DNA of 64,000 nucleotides from Aspidiotus rigidus (Eukaryota; Arthropoda; Insecta; Hemiptera; Diaspididae). Every line of letters starts with the position of its first letter. Positions within the stretch are counted from its first letter, which is position 1. The position numbers and the translations under genes are program-made. This document shows, piece after piece, positions 10,081 through 22,689 of this stretch. The stretch covers positions 2,046,001 through 2,110,000 of the forward strand of contig JAVHKY010000010.1 in NCBI GenBank assembly GCA_035079385.1. The letters are read 5' to 3'. The notes beneath the pieces are model-generated. The model was not told the DNA's origin and made no database searches. It worked only from the letters and a program-made list of their open reading frames with translations.

Positions 10081-10200
10081 CAGTTTTTCTCATCAACCTC
10101 TCTTACGTCGCGGCACATCTTGCAGCGCAGCATTAATTACAAAACTCCTAATTGTATCCAGAAATTTTTTTGCATTCTGACCTATTCATGTCTCTATTGA

Positions 10201-10211
10201 CTCCCCCCCCC
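10201..10211 (+). repeat. Poly-C tract
   Basis: A run of about eleven C. Similar C or G runs occur at 14.67, 29.43, 43.15, 54.50, 55.99, 58.06 and 60.33 kb. Confidence 0.6.
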
Positions 10212-10639
10212 CCAAATTTCAGGGTTTGTGGCCGTAAAAGTTGGCCATATTAGGCTCCAGCCCTCTTTCCTTGTGTAGCAGTTCCGGGAAACGGGAAGCT
10301 TGATTTTCTGCCGGGACTCCAGAAAATGTTCAGTTCTGCGGCCAATGTATACGTAAAAGCGTCCCTGGGGAAGCCGTCGTCTGTCCTAATTCCGATTTTT
10401 GCAAAGAAACATGAAATACGACCTGTATTTTTTGCCTCGTTGTGGAAAGTTTCTGAATTTTATAATATTCAATGCAGGTTTGGACTCAAGTTTAAGAGAT
10501 GATAACTGTAGGAATTGACATTATTAAAAGCTAAAGGACATCGGCCAGATAGTGACTATAATATTTTTTCGAGCGGATAGAAAAAATCGGCAATTCTTTT
10601 TTTAGTTCAGTTTAATTCATGTTTTAATCAAAATCTCGC
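10212..10639. other. No gene seen
   Basis: The part at 10215-10390 is richer in G+C than its surroundings and may be an unidentified repeat; no protein motif in any frame. Confidence 0.25.
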
Positions 10640-11030
10640 GACACCAGGAGTGCCACGGCACAAAAATTTGGACTCTCGAGCTAAGAACTTCAGGCTCTAT
10701 AAATCATGATACAAGGGACTCAAAAAATACTTGAGACTCTTCAAAATATTTTAATCTGAATTTTTAATGCTAAAACCAATTCAACCCATAGAACAGGTTT
10801 CTTGCACTCCTCGTTCAACTTAGTTGAGGAACCCGTCGTTCTCTTCCTATTTTTTCTTGTTTTTCAGTATTGGTGGGACTGGAGGAAAATTTACCAATAA
10901 GCTATACACGGAGAAGACTTTCCGGGACTTCCATGTTGAATTTAAATCTGAATATAGAAACCAAATTTGTTCCATTGAACAAGTTTTGTAGATTCTTCGT
11001 TCAACTTTAATAGGGGACCCCCTCCCTAAA
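10640..11030 (+). mobile_element. Family A remnants, right ends
   Basis: Degenerate 45-bp units (ggactctcgagcta, gatacaagggactc) lead to a right end at 10789-10838: catagaacaggtttcttgc, then cctcgttcaacttagttgag. A second, poorer end follows at 10971-11020 (cattgaacaagtttt, cttcgttcaacttt). Confidence 0.5.
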
Positions 11031-14000
11031 AAAAAAATGAAAATACGCTTTGCATAATATTCAAAGTTTTTCCGAGCTCACCAAATCTCATTCAATACAC
11101 TACTCGAAAGTCGAAATTTTCCCAGTCTCTCTCTTTATATACGTAACTTGATAGTTGAAATTCCTCCCCTCTTATATACAGCTTGAAAATCGAACTTTTT
11201 CCAATTCCATTTTCTAAGTTTCCTTTGTGACCTCGAAAATCGAGATTTTCAAAAATCAGCCCTCCCCCTTTTCTCTCGTAATATGTATAGCTGGATTATC
11301 GCAATTTTTTTTTTGAGTCCCTTTTCTAATATTACATCGTTACGGTAAATGTTGTCAATTTTTAAAAATTCATTCACAATCTCACTCCTTATAAAGCGGT
11401 TGGCTTAAAATTTTGTATAGGTATTCATTATAATCTTTCATTTCCACCATATCTCGAAAAAACAGCAACCAATTGGCCGATTAACGACTTATCTATAACA
11501 TGTAAGTTTGGAATTTTGAATCCCCCCTCCCCCTCTTATTCATATAGTTCGGAAGTAGAAATTCTCCCAAGTTTGATGTTCATGGTTCGAAAGTGAAAAT
11601 TTTAAGAACTTGATTATAATAATTATTGGCCATATAGCGGCGGCGAAATCAAATCTTTTTACCCTGATCTTTTATGCAGCCAAATGTGCAACTTTCAGCC
11701 ATGTACTTATGTGCGTGCAATATCGCTCCGTGACACACTCGAATTATCTCTTTTAAACGTTAAGCCCACCATCTGTGAAGCGAATTATAAATATCTGTTG
11801 TTTTAAGAAGGTAATATAATGGATTTCATTTTATTCTTTATATAACGACGATCATAATAAGCTATTACCAGGTGTCTTATTCAGCGGTATTTGTTTTGAT
11901 TCATCAATAGCGGACATAGCTTAGATCGAGGGAGCCTGTTGTGACACTAATTCTTTCAGCATTTGATCGACAGCAACCGCAAGCATATCCGTGTGTACTC
12001 GCAGTTTATTGAAACTACAACTGTGTCACTTCTGTAAAAGTTATAAGAAAGTTTGGAAAATTTCGCAATACTTTTTTCTTGTTATTGTCGTTATAAATAA
12101 CTTATCTTTTTCATTTCTCTTCTTTCGCTTTCGTATGAACTGTACTCTTTGCTTATTAATTGTTTTCTTGAATTCAATTCTTTTCTCTCGTCATCGCCGT
12201 TTTTCCTCTTTGAGTTACAAATTTGAGTTATTTACATTTTTTTTATTTTACTCGACTGTGAAAGTCTCCTCCTTCTTTTCTATCTCATTTTCTCTTCATG
12301 TCGTTAATTCCACTTTCTTCCTCCAATTTCTGTACTCTTTATGTATCGTATTTTTTTATCCTTCTTTCATTTCCGTTCGCCACAATGTCAATTTTCGTAT
12401 TTCAATCTTGAAGAGACTATACAATTTTGAAAATTTACATACGACAATTAACCATAAAAGAGTCGAACGTGAGTGGTGCTCAAATTGAATACATGACCAG
12501 CATGTACTCGAATTCTCTTATAAGTGCCCTTTGCAAAAGTAAGTACAGATCGATGAAAATCCTACAAAATCTTTTCAAAGGTTCCTAACAGAAAAATTGT
12601 GGCACCATTGACCTACATACGAAGGGATGAGAGTCAAAATTTCCGAGTTCATCTTGTCGCGAGAGAGTCGATCAAGCACCTAATTTTCGGAACTTCCTGT
12701 GCATTACTCATGTGAGAAATCGAAATTTTCCAGAATTGGTTTTGTATGTGATATCTCTTTTAAATTGTTGCTAAGTGGTCGAGCGTATGAACTGATGAAA
12801 CAGGTTTCCTGCATCAGTCTCATGTATTGAGTGTCGGTATAGGTCCATACGACTTTTCCATCAAAATATTAACTAATTTATGCAGAAATTTATTCCATGA
12901 ATTAGCAACGGTGTGGCTAAAAATTTGTTTGAACGTGTTAAGAAAAGTGCGAACAGTATATTTGATGGTTCCCGAATGACCCTAACTAGTCAATTTTCAT
13001 TGAAGATGTGTATTAATTTATATTCCTATGGTAAATATTCTATGATCTGTAACCCTCGCTGTTTAATTGGACATATACCTTAGACGAATTCATGGACATT
13101 ACTCCCTCGTTGTATTACCTATTCGCCCATTTTATTTTTAGTCTCCTTGTCTTCACTCATTCCTCAGCCCCACTTGATTGCTTTACCAAGTTTCTTTTGT
13201 CCTTGAAGATGCATCTACTTTCGTGTTTACATGTCGTGAGCAAAATCTCGAAAGGCAATCATCATCTTTTCAACTGTTTTTGACATGAATTACTCTTCAC
13301 ACCCTACACCAATATTCCACCTTTATAGTTGTCCAAATCGGCTATATTTTTAATTGATTCGGGTTTTGAACCACATGACGTTGACGTTATATGGACGCTC
13401 GCTGACTTTATTTTCAGTGAATTGTATGCTAACTAGACTTTTGAACTTGGAAAGTAAAAGTGAAAGTTAACGTACGAGAATAATATAATGTAGAAAAATT
13501 TATCCTTGATAATTATATTCGCTTTTTTTATGTATACGCTACATTTTGTTTTTAATTCGCGTACGTGTTTATTTACATAATACGCAGTTAAGTTGTGAAT
13601 AATGTGGAGAAATACGTTTCCTTTCTACAACGCTAATTTTTGTTCGAATTACTTTATCGCTCTTTTTCTGGTCAGTTAATCGGCAACTTTGTTTTGTTAT
13701 CATTTTTGTTGACAATTCTATCTGGTTCATTTTGTTTGTATGCCATGCACATACCGAACCATTTCTACACCACCATTCGAAATATTGTTTTTTAAAAGTT
13801 ATGTAAAATGTCAGTCTCTTGCTCAAAAATGACTACGAAACCGTGAGTGAGATATGAGTCGAGATTTTCGGTAAATAAATTGAACGATCGCGAAACTTTG
13901 AAAAAATTGGATAATCGACAGAAGACTCGTGGATCCATCCAGGAGAGGGAAGCAGGACCTTGAAAACACCCATTTTGTAAAGAGAACTCAAAAATGACTA

Positions 14001-14295
14001 AATTGACGATCGATGCGGTTATTTGGTGCCACTCCTAGTACCCGTATAATAAAATTTGCTGAATCTTAAAGAATTTGAGCTATAGCACCTCTGTCCGAAC
14101 CGCGCTAAAGCTCCTTAATTGTGGACAGTTGATACTTGTAAAAAAAATTTTCACAACCGCAGAGTGTCTTTTTTTCTCAGAGGAAGTGGTGAAGCGAAGA
14201 GAAAAGATTATTTCTGAATTCGTGCGCGAAGACATTGACCATCAACGATTCTAGAGGGGAATACCGGTGGTGTCTTGTGGAAACCATTAGAATTT
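11031..14295. other. No gene seen
   Basis: Long AT-rich interval. A 165-codon frame at 11991-12488 lies in pyrimidine-rich DNA (tttcttttctctcg-like) and is almost entirely Phe, Leu, Ser and Ile with no motif, so I do not call it. A few C-rich family A-like phrases (cgaaaatcgagattttc) occur at 11080-11280. Confidence 0.3.
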
Positions 14296-14338
14296 CTCCC
14301 TGAAGAGGCGAGTGTAATTCACTAGCCTTTTCAGGGAG
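14296..14338 (+). other. Perfect-ended hairpin
   Basis: ctccctgaagaggc pairs with gccttttcagggag (one mismatch) around a 15-nt loop. It lies immediately 3' (minus sense) of the Penelope-like fragment. Confidence 0.45.
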
Positions 14339-14356
14339 GAGGAAAAATTGGGCCAA

Positions 14357-14650
14357 CTAGCCTCGAATATCGTAGAGAGTGGCTTGTTTGAATATGTCAA
14401 GGAAGAGGGCGACAGCATCGAAAGATATAAGGATCGCATTAGTTGGTGCGGCCACATATTCAATCTTTCGAACCAATGTAATGGAATTTATGATGGAATG
14501 GGAGCTTTCCAGGTTGATATGAGGCTTGAATGATTGGGCCAAGAATTTGGCGAGACGATGAGTAAGGGATGAAATGTAGAATATCTTAGATCGCATAGGA
14601 AGGTTTATAGATCTCGGACAAATCATAGGGACGAGAGCCCTGAGTTAGAG
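14357..14650 (-). pseudogene. Penelope-like retroelement, reverse transcriptase fragment
   Basis: The minus strand reads SSLTHRLAKFLAQSFKPHI, then HSIINSITLVRKIEYV, then NAILISFDAVALFLDI. In Penelope-like RTs the matching blocks are NSPTYxLAKFLA, a KNSxxLVxKI helix, and the first catalytic block VSFDVVSLF with its aspartate, all in this order and spacing. Just upstream in another frame (14600-14650) is GSRPYDLSEIYKPSYAI, which answers to the RPYGLPKIHKP block, so a frameshift lies between them. Downstream blocks, including the YxDD active site and the GIY-YIG endonuclease, were not found. The fragment is dead. Confidence 0.6.
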
Positions 14651-14814
14651 ACAAAGTTTCATGTACTGAGGTCCCCCCCCCCCCTCAAGAAAATCATTAA
14701 ACTTCGTACTACACTCGTAAATATCTCAATTCAGGTGGTATGGAAGATGAGGGGGAGGAGGTAGTGAAGTCAAGATAAGAATGGAGAAAGGGAGAAAAAT
14801 AGATCGTCGAAGTG

Positions 14815-15490
14815 ACAACGAGGGAATCTGTTCTGTGGCGGTTTATTTCGAAAAATTTGCCGGGCGCCGTGCGTTGTATGATATCTAACAGGGTCCAAGT
14901 CCCACTCCTTTTAATGAATAAGAGGGTGACTTGAAGAATATTGACTTTCGAGCCATAGTACTTGGAAAAAATGACAAGGTAGGAGAGGGACTTGAAAGAA
15001 AATTTTGACTCTCAAGCTTCAAAACTTTATAATTTTATTTCATTTTTTACCTTTTTTTTTTAGTTTTTAGCTGTGAACCCGCTATCCCTTTTGTTGGGGG
15101 TACTTCCAGGAAATTTTCGTCCGCGAGCGCGAGCGAGGTTGATGACGTCACTAGATGGATGACGTCACGGAAAGGGGAGGGGAACTTGGAAAAATTCCTA
15201 CCTCCGAGCTATATATGATAGGAGGGGGACTTGGAAAAATCCCCCCGCTATCCCTTTTGTTGGGGTACTGCCAGGAAATTGTCGTCCGCGAGCGCGAGCG
15301 AGGTTGATGACGTCACGGAAAGAAAAGGGGGACTTGGAAAAATTCCGACCTCCGAGCTATATATGATAAGAGGGGGACTTGGAAAAATTCCGACTTCCAA
15401 GCTATATATGGTAGGAGGGGGACGTAGAAACATTTCGACCCTCTAGCCATATATGATAGGAGAGGGACTTGGAAAAAATACTTGTATCTC
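14815..15490 (+). mobile_element. Family A copy with 45-bp units
   Basis: A left end at 14822 (agggaatctgttctgtgg), the gccgggcgccgtgcg word, then 45-bp-type units gacttggaaaaattccgac... from about 15180 to 15480. A block starting 'gctatcccttttgttggggt' occurs twice (15070 and 15247), each followed by a tgatgacgtcac word, so part of the copy is duplicated over about 177 bp. Confidence 0.55.
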
Positions 15491-15995
15491 AATTCTATCT
15501 TTAGTCTCGACGACTTTTCCGAGCCAAGTTATGGTCTAAAATGTACCGAATTACGAAAATTCTCAAAAAGTAAAAATTGTTTGAACTTTTATATTTAACT
15601 TTGACTTGAAAATGAAATTTAACGCCGATTTCAAAAAAATATCTAAATAATCCTATGAAGCTTGAAATTGGGGGAATTTTCAATTTCTTTTTTGAGAAAT
15701 CCTCGCAAGTTGGTCAATTGTTGGCATATTTTGGTCAATAACTCGTCTCAGAAAAGTTGTAGAAAGTTCGGTAGGGGCGCAAATTAAAGATGAAATTGAG
15801 ATACAAATTTGAGTTCATTTAAATTACATCTAACATTTTCGGTTTTTGAGCTACAACAAGTTTAGTCCAAATCCCCATTTAACTGGTAACATCATTTTGA
15901 CGCACCCTGTGTTGCTCCAGAGTCTGGGTCTGTGACTCACAATTTAATGATGTCATAGATCTGGTACGTCAACATTTTTTAGATCCCACGTGCCC
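15491..15995. other. No gene seen
   Basis: AT-rich; no repeat partner or motif recognised. Confidence 0.3.
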
Positions 15996-16515
15996 CGTAA
16001 AACAGGTTCCGTGCCATCCCTCGTTCAACTCCATTACAGAACTCGTGAGTTTTTTGGCATTTATTCCATTTTTGACATTTTTTGGTAAAATATAATTTTC
16101 TTCCCAGGGTCTCTAAGGTACAAAACGTACTTCGTTTGATTTTCAGTAATCTGCCGCTCAGGAAAAAAAAACTGAGAAATGCCAGAGAATTCGCGCTCTG
16201 TATATATGAGGCAGTATCTGACAAAAGGGCGTCGGCTCAATGTATTCCTTATGGGACAGACGCCCTTCTGCCAGAACCCTCCTCATATGATAGAATGGAT
16301 ACTTGCGAAAAAATTTGAACTCTCGTGCCATAATAATGTATGATGGGAAAGCAAACCTTGAAAAAACTTTACTTTCAGGCTAGCATGGTACAAGGGACTC
16401 AGAAGAACTTCAATTTGAATTCTCAATACCGAAACCAATTCGACCCATAGAACAAGTTCCCTGCGTTCCTCGTTCAACTTCGTCAAGGAAGCCGTCGTTC
16501 TGTATATTTTTTTGT
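15996..16515 (+). mobile_element. Family A remnants with two right ends
   Basis: Right ends at 15996-16045 (cgtaaaacaggttccgtgcc, then cctcgttcaactcc) and at 16445-16496 (catagaacaagttccctgcg, cctcgttcaacttcgtcaag, gaagccgtcg). Degenerate 45-bp units lie between 16310 and 16410. 16085-16207 is the dispersed repeat also found at 9970. Confidence 0.5.
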
Positions 16516-17945
16516 TGTGCTTCAATAAATTTGCTCCATACCAGTCGAGACGCTCTATTTTCTTTTATATGTTTCCGTATTGTTGGATATCTTGATGTGA
16601 ATCTCTTTTTCTTCTTTCGCTACCTCGTAAAACTCTCGTTACGTTTGTCTGTCTGTCAATTCAAGCGAATCTCCAATAACTTCCATTCGCAGTGTGAATC
16701 TAATAGGACGGGAGAATGTAGGACGTATGAAAAAAATAGATAAAAATTAAAATAAGAAGCCATAGTAATTTCAAGTGCCACCCTGGTGAAGAGAAATCAA
16801 CTCGGTAAATTCGTATTTGTTTGATACCAGTCGAAATTGAATCAGGTGTACAAAACCTACCGACGAAGGAAATTGTACCCCATCATCGTAATTTGCGAAC
16901 CCAGTAATATTAATTGACAACATCTCTAAACCATCGTCTTAGAGTCTCAAATTGATCCGTCACCTTCATGGATACCGTGGCAGCTTGCTCTCAATGGATG
17001 AACTTTTCGTTTTCTCGTGAAATTTCGATATGGTCAATCTATATTTAATTTAGACGATAATCCTCGCGATCCTTGAAGTTATTCGGTGATATTTATCACT
17101 GTCAAGAATTCAAGACTTCACATATTATTCGTATAATTACAATATATCCATAAGCGGCGCGACCTTCATTTATTGGACAATCTTATGAGTTTTCCAAGTC
17201 ATGTATTACTCGTAATTTTGGTAGAGCTGGTTTGTCTAGATTTGGAAAAATGAAGAGCGCTGCTGCGTATATGATATATAAATTGTTGAGCATTAACCTC
17301 GAAATAAAATAACGTGTACTTTCAAAGTCGTGAAAGTCTTGCTGCGAGTTCTTTTCATTGAGAGTTTTGGAGAGTCTCGCGATAGTATTCTCATCGCACT
17401 TTTGCATTCACGTTGAGTCGTGAACGCGAAAAAACGATGTGCTGATGACTACAGAAAAGGTGATCAATTCTCACTCGCTATAAGTTACTCCATCGGCATC
17501 TCGGCACCTAATAGGTTTTATTATACAGTCGTAAATCTCCGTCTGTACCCAAAAGAATTATGGTTTCCTCGAAAAACGTGCAACCTATTTTACCATCATC
17601 GCTGTCTTGTCTCCCGTCTTGGTCGATGATGTACGTCATGGACTCACCGTGAAACAGAAATTAATGAAGATGAAACATCTGATACCTCATGTGGGTCAGT
17701 AGTATTTCTTTCGGGTAATGCGAGAACCCTTGTCATCAAGAAGTCAGTCTTGTTACAATATTTCTCGCTGGGTATTTGGGAGGACACAACACGGACTGTG
17801 TGTATTTCTCTTAGCAGAAATGATTTTGCCCAATTATGGTCCTCTGGGTTTGTTATTCATATCGGTGTCAGAAATAGAATCATTTGCGAACATATTTAAA
17901 TTTGCATCGATCTATATTGTGATCTACTTCATCGGATAATTTCCT
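16516..17945. other. No gene seen
   Basis: Moderately AT-rich, no repeat recognised. Short frames at 17183-17407 and 17420-17629 have no motif. Confidence 0.3.
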
Positions 17946-17949
17946 CACA

Positions 17950-18760
17950 TTAGATGTAGTTGGTGCGTGCTGGTCTCGTGGCTCCTTTGATGATTTCGTC
18001 GACTTTTTCAGTACCACTAATTCCGCTATGTCTGGGGACCCACTTGAGAAGAATTAGCTTGTTGGAAAAACTTGGGAGCGTGAAAAGTAATTGGCAGCGG
18101 ATAGGTGGAAGTGAAATGATTTCTGATAGCTGTTCACAGAAAAGAGGAAAGCGGGACACGCGCGAATAAGTGATTGACGGAAATGAAGCACTTTAAATTG
18201 CAATGTTCACACGAGAAAGGATGAAAGGAGGCGTCTAGCTAATAAAGAGAAGGGTGAGGTAACTTTTGTGACGATAGTATTTTTGGCAGATGAAGCTGTG
18301 AGAAGCGTAAAGTTTTGATCTGTGACAATTTATTTTGTGAGACTTGTTTTTGAATCCTTTAAATTGTGATTTGAAGTTGGAAGTAGTGGGTGAGGTGAGG
18401 GCGGATCTGGTGAGAAGAATCGGAGGCTGAATGTTTAGTAGTCTTTAGGCTGCTTTAGCAGCTTCAACGACTTTGTCGGGACGGCGGATTCCAGTGTGAT
18501 TGGGGATCCAGATGAAAGAGTGGGAGATAGACGAGAAGGTTATAAGGAAAGAAGGAAGTTTATGATATTAGAAGAGGTGGAGCTAAGATTGATTCCAGGC
18601 ATTGGGAGACAGCCTGGATTTTGACTGTTACGTAGGTGAGACAGAGTTGAAGTTTGGCGATTGTTTCGAACCCTCCAAGGTCGCCGAAATGTGAGCTTAG
18701 AGTTTCCAGGAAGTCAGAGCGGTAAGGAGAACTATCGGTGTATTTTTCTGGTAATGTACT
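17950..18760 (-). pseudogene. I/Jockey-type retrotransposon, RNase H fragments
   Basis: Two minus-strand stretches carry the RNase H closing motif of these elements. At 18050-17960 it reads LLKWVPRHSGISGTEKVDEI; at about 18540-18460 it reads SFIWIPNHTGIRRPDKVVE followed by AAKAA and a stop. The family pattern is [FL]xW[VI]PGHxGIxGNExADxxAK. A possible start motif, YTDSS for YTDGS, lies near 18740, followed by readable but broken frames. At least two damaged copies, or one copy with an internal duplication, are present. No RT domain is left. Confidence 0.6.
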
Positions 18761-18933
18761 CGGTTCAAAAATTTTTCTAGGCTAGGGCATGTACTCACGG
18801 AGGTAAGCTAGGTAAGACGGGGAGGAGGTTGTGGAAGATTATATTTTCAGAAATTTGTTTTGTTTTCCTCAATTTTTTATTGTGATGAATCTCCCTATGC
18901 CATGATGCTCCTAATCTTCTGTCCAAATTTCAG

Positions 18934-19027
18934 GTCACTCAAGATATACATTCTCTGTCTCTTGAGATTTTAGTTTTGCCTGGCAAATTTTATTTCTCGG
19001 ACAGTCTTTGTCAAGGGTGACCAAGAT
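18934..19027 (+). repeat. Dispersed repeat, partner at 9.2 kb
   Basis: Second copy of 9215-9310 (atacattctctgtctcttga shared exactly). Confidence 0.6.
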
Positions 19028-19059
19028 GACCGAGATAGTCTTCGAACATCAAAAAAGAA

Positions 19060-19308
19060 AAACGAAGAGACCCGGTTACTGATGCGCACGGCGACTCAGT
19101 CTTGTTTTTCTTTCTGGTATGCTCATGACAACAATATTACTCTGGACAATCTTCAAGTTTTTGTCATACTTGTTTTTCACAATAATAGTGCGATAAGGAA
19201 TCTATTCTGGATGTTGAAAAAAAAAGATTAACAGTATCTGTTAGGTTTTGCTTCCAGTTTTTGAAAAAAATAAGAAAATTAATTCTTATGAATCAAGAGA
19301 TGGGAAAA

Positions 19309-19348
<40 letters not shown>

Positions 19349-19405
19349 AAGCAAAGAGACCCATATACTGAGGCGCCTGGCAACTCAGTCCTATTTTTTC
19401 AGTCG
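19060..19405 (+). repeat. Direct repeat pair plus GA microsatellite
   Basis: agagacccggttactgatgc with ggcgactcagtc at 19067-19102 recurs as agagacccatatactgagg with ggcaactcagtc at 19354-19390. Between them lies an A run followed by about eleven GA dinucleotides (19305-19340). Confidence 0.55.
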
Positions 19406-20689
19406 ATTTTGAGTCGATTCGCTGTAGACTCAAAATTGAGCGAATCTCTTTGAAGTTAGCATGGTTGATCGGGTGTCCCACGGTGTGCGGTTTTCTCTTT
19501 TTCACCATTTTTTCCTGAGTTTTCGTCTTCACCCCTTATTAATTAAGTATATCTGTAACCGTAAGCATTAACTATGTCTCAAGTGAAAAAACCTAGAGTC
19601 GCGCAGAGAGCATGCAATGGAAAGTAGTATTCTGAAAATCAAGAAGAAGAATATATCGGGTACAGTTCCAAAATCCGCAATTGAACAAATAACAATATTA
19701 TAAAGTACCACCCACGCATAAATTTTGCAGAGGTTAATCCATATAATTACAGTTACGATTATTCGCATAAATCAATGATGATGTAGGATTGTTCAGATTT
19801 ATACGAACAGAATATTATCGTTATAGTATGTAGTACGATAATTGTTTCTATTCACGTGCTCGGATGATGTTATTAAGATTCATTCTTCACCATTATTAGA
19901 AGTATGTAGGTGAATTTGTATTCAACAGAGCACCTATGATGATTTAGGAACGCACAAAGGGAGATAGGTATGATCGTTAGCGAGAACTACCAATAAAATT
20001 GTGGAAAATTTGACTAAATTTTTCCTTCCCTGCGCATTAAATACTCGCTCGCCTGGTGTCATCAGTGGATATATTAATTTCATCAATTTGATGACTAGAT
20101 AAGAAATGCATAGTGAGGGCGATATGATCTTCCCGACAGAATTGATGACTGAACATACGACAAACGATATTCGGATTATCATCTATACATCGTCTATCGT
20201 GGTTCAACGGCACCGATGTCGACGAGCGTCATCAGCTTTATTGAAGGGGTCTGAGACAAAGAACATGAAAAAAATATCGTATGAAGCGAGGCCTGTGTAA
20301 GACGTTGCTATTTTCTAGATAGAAAGCGTTGAATGAAATTCGGGGAAGCATTGTGGAAACTGTCCAAAAACTACAAGGAGAACTCTTGCTTCCTCTTTGC
20401 ACGCCTACCCTATCTAGTGAGAGGATTGGTCTGTAACTTATAATTCATGAGAAATGCGTAACCTTCTCTGTAAGAGTATTTCATCGCCTCAAGATTATTT
20501 TGAAGAGGACTGATTCGATTTCCAACCGTAATTCCTAAGAGGAAGGGCCCAAACGTGGTTTTTTGATAGGAGGAATGAGTAATAATAGATATGGCAGCCG
20601 CGCGGAGTTGATGCAAGGAATTGAACTTTTCTTGCGAAGAGTTCTTTAAATTAGACTCTATAGAATGGTGTAGGCAAATATAATAAAGA
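19406..20689. other. No gene seen
   Basis: AT-rich; no motif. The stretch 20330-20690 directly precedes the long-TIR element and ends in a run of A. Confidence 0.3.
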
Positions 20690-21403
20690 GAGAAAAAAAA
20701 AAAAAAACCATTCTGCTGGAGCAAACGTTTCTTGCTGAAAGTGGTTCAGGATGTAGTCCCCAACACCATACTAAAAATCCCGTGGTTTCCCCCTGGAGCT
20801 TCTTTTTTTATGGTGTCTCGAACCCCTCCAAAAATTAGTTTTTCGCCCGTATCGCGCGAAACTGAAATTTTATTAAATGTTTCAAAGAAAAGTTGTTCCT
20901 CGTTAAATTTCCTACTAAATAACGTATTCAACTTTCAGTCTATAGCAATTAGTGCCTTTGCAAAGGTCTTTCAAAAGAGTCCCAAAATCAGTTTTTCGCC
21001 TATATCGCGCGAAATTGAAATTTTATTTGAAAAGGTTTCAAACAAAACTTGTTCCTCGTTAAATTTGCTATAAAATGAGCTATTCAGCCTTCGGACGGTT
21101 CTTTTTTTATAGGGGCTTAAAAAACCCCCCAAGATTTAATCTTTTGCTTATATCTTGTCTAATAAAATTTTATTAAAAAATATTTCGAACAAAAATTGTT
21201 CCTTGTTAAATTTCCTACTAAATAACGTATTCAACTCTCAGCCTATATCAACTAGTGCCTTTGCAAAGGCCGTTCAAAAGAGAAAATCAGTTTTTCCATT
21301 CCAAAATTGAAATTTTATGATAAAATGTTTCAAACAAAAATTGTTCCTCCTTGAATTTCTTATCAAATAAGCTGTTCAGTTTTCATAATGGAGTAATTAG
21401 TCT
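20690..21403 (+). repeat. Left long terminal inverted repeat
   Basis: Composed of sub-repeats beginning near 20815, 20985, 21135 and 21290. Each has an 'agtttttcgcc'-like start, a gaaattttatt block and a gttcctcgtt block. Reading frames here (20732-21073) are repeats and not genes. Confidence 0.7.
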
Positions 21404-21654
21404 ATGGAAAAAGTGTGTTAGGTACATTTTTCCTGTAGGTTCCTCGACTGAATATTACTCCATGAGGCTACTATGTTTCATGTAATATGTACACATAATT
21501 TTATAACATAGCCCGAGGAGGGAAATAGTTTCTCGCACATGACTTGTGCTCTTCCATCCGTCCTATGCCCTGCCTACCAGCTTTCTAATGGGAGCAGTGT
21601 ACGTTAGCCTGCCGACTTACAGTAATCTTATATTTTGGATGGAGGGACTCGATA

Positions 21655-22457
21655 TTATTCGCTCTCGTCATACTCTTCGCCTGTGATTACTGAAGAATCG
21701 TCATCAGTTCTAGACTCATGGTCAGCTTTCTCGTCCTGACTTAATACATCCTGCAAGTCGCCGTCAATGTCGTCTACTACTTCTAATACTCCACCAGCAT
21801 TGAGGCAAGTCTGCCCAAAACATATTGGTGAATATTTCAGTCCTAGGTGTCAACAAAAATTCAAACAATAGGCTACTTATGGTTGAGGCACGATACTACG
21901 TTATTTGAGAAGTATAGTGTAGACGGTTAAACCCTATAAGAAAAGAACAAGAGAAAAGAATTTGGCTCTTCCGTTGATGAAAAAACTGACCATCGTTTTG
22001 AACAGTACCTCTTCACCATCGAGGTCGTAATGATTAAAATACACGTTTTTCCTTCCGTTTTTTCTTGGATGAAAGTGCCAAATCACCCCCTTTTCTCTAT
22101 GGAATATCTATTGTTCAGCTGCTTGTTAACAGCTACAAGCATTTCTGCATCCTTTGGCACACCTACGAGAAATAAGTTGTAGGAGGAGGTCTGGCGCAGC
22201 GCTGGAACTTTCTTCAGTGTTATAGGCTCCAATATCCCATCGATTCGCTTCCATCCCCATTCTAATGGATCTTTGTCATGACCAAGCCACAATTGTACTT
22301 GATGATACACTCTGTATAAATAAAACTGTGCAGTGTCTTCAGTGGGAGGTAGAGAAGCCAAGTCTACTTTCCGGCGGACTTTTTTCGCGAAAGCTTGAAA
22401 CCGAAATTTGTTCGATGGCTTGTCCCTTGTACTACCATAGATCAGAGAATATTGCAT
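21655..22457 (-). pseudogene. Cys-rich protein with acidic tail, cargo of the long-TIR element
   Basis: Minus strand, N to C. 22457-22200 reads SNKFRFQAFAKKV, then LASLPPTEDTAQFY, RVYHQVQLWLG, PLEWGWKRIDGILEPI. This LPPT...RVYxQxQxWLG...WGW block is one I recall from repetitive, uncharacterised arthropod proteins in which a C-x-C / K-G-C cysteine cluster follows and an acidic tail ends the chain. After a frameshift at about 22195 the cysteines appear (APDLLLQLISRRCAKGC, then RNACSC and a stop). About 260 bp later the frame resumes as CFGQTCLNAGGVLEVVDDID and ends GEEYDESE at 21655. The gap might be an intron, but its borders are poor (only the acceptor ttgggcag at 21811 is good). With a stop and a frameshift it is probably inactive. 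The function of the family is unknown to me. Confidence 0.55.
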
Positions 22458-22689
22458 CTGCCATAAAGTCTTTAATACGACGCGACTTTAATCGTTTTTA
22501 TTTCAATACCCAGGTAACATGTAAGTCATGAATATGAGAAAAATATTTATTTAATTTCCATCTTTTCAATATTTCTATCGTTGTCAATCTTCAATGATGC
22601 AAGACTTCCATAAATCAGCACCAAAACTATCTAAACATAAGAAAAATATTGTACATACATCCTTATATTTTTAACATCGAAAGCCCTTT

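Noticed and set aside
11991..12488. 165-codon hydrophobic ORF
   Set aside because: Lies in pyrimidine-rich DNA; composition is nearly all Phe/Leu/Ser/Ile with no motif or splice context.
20732..21073. 113-codon ORF
   Set aside because: Falls entirely in the sub-repeats of the left inverted arm.
22265..22531. Plus-strand ORF
   Set aside because: Opposite-strand shadow of the Cys-rich protein remnant.
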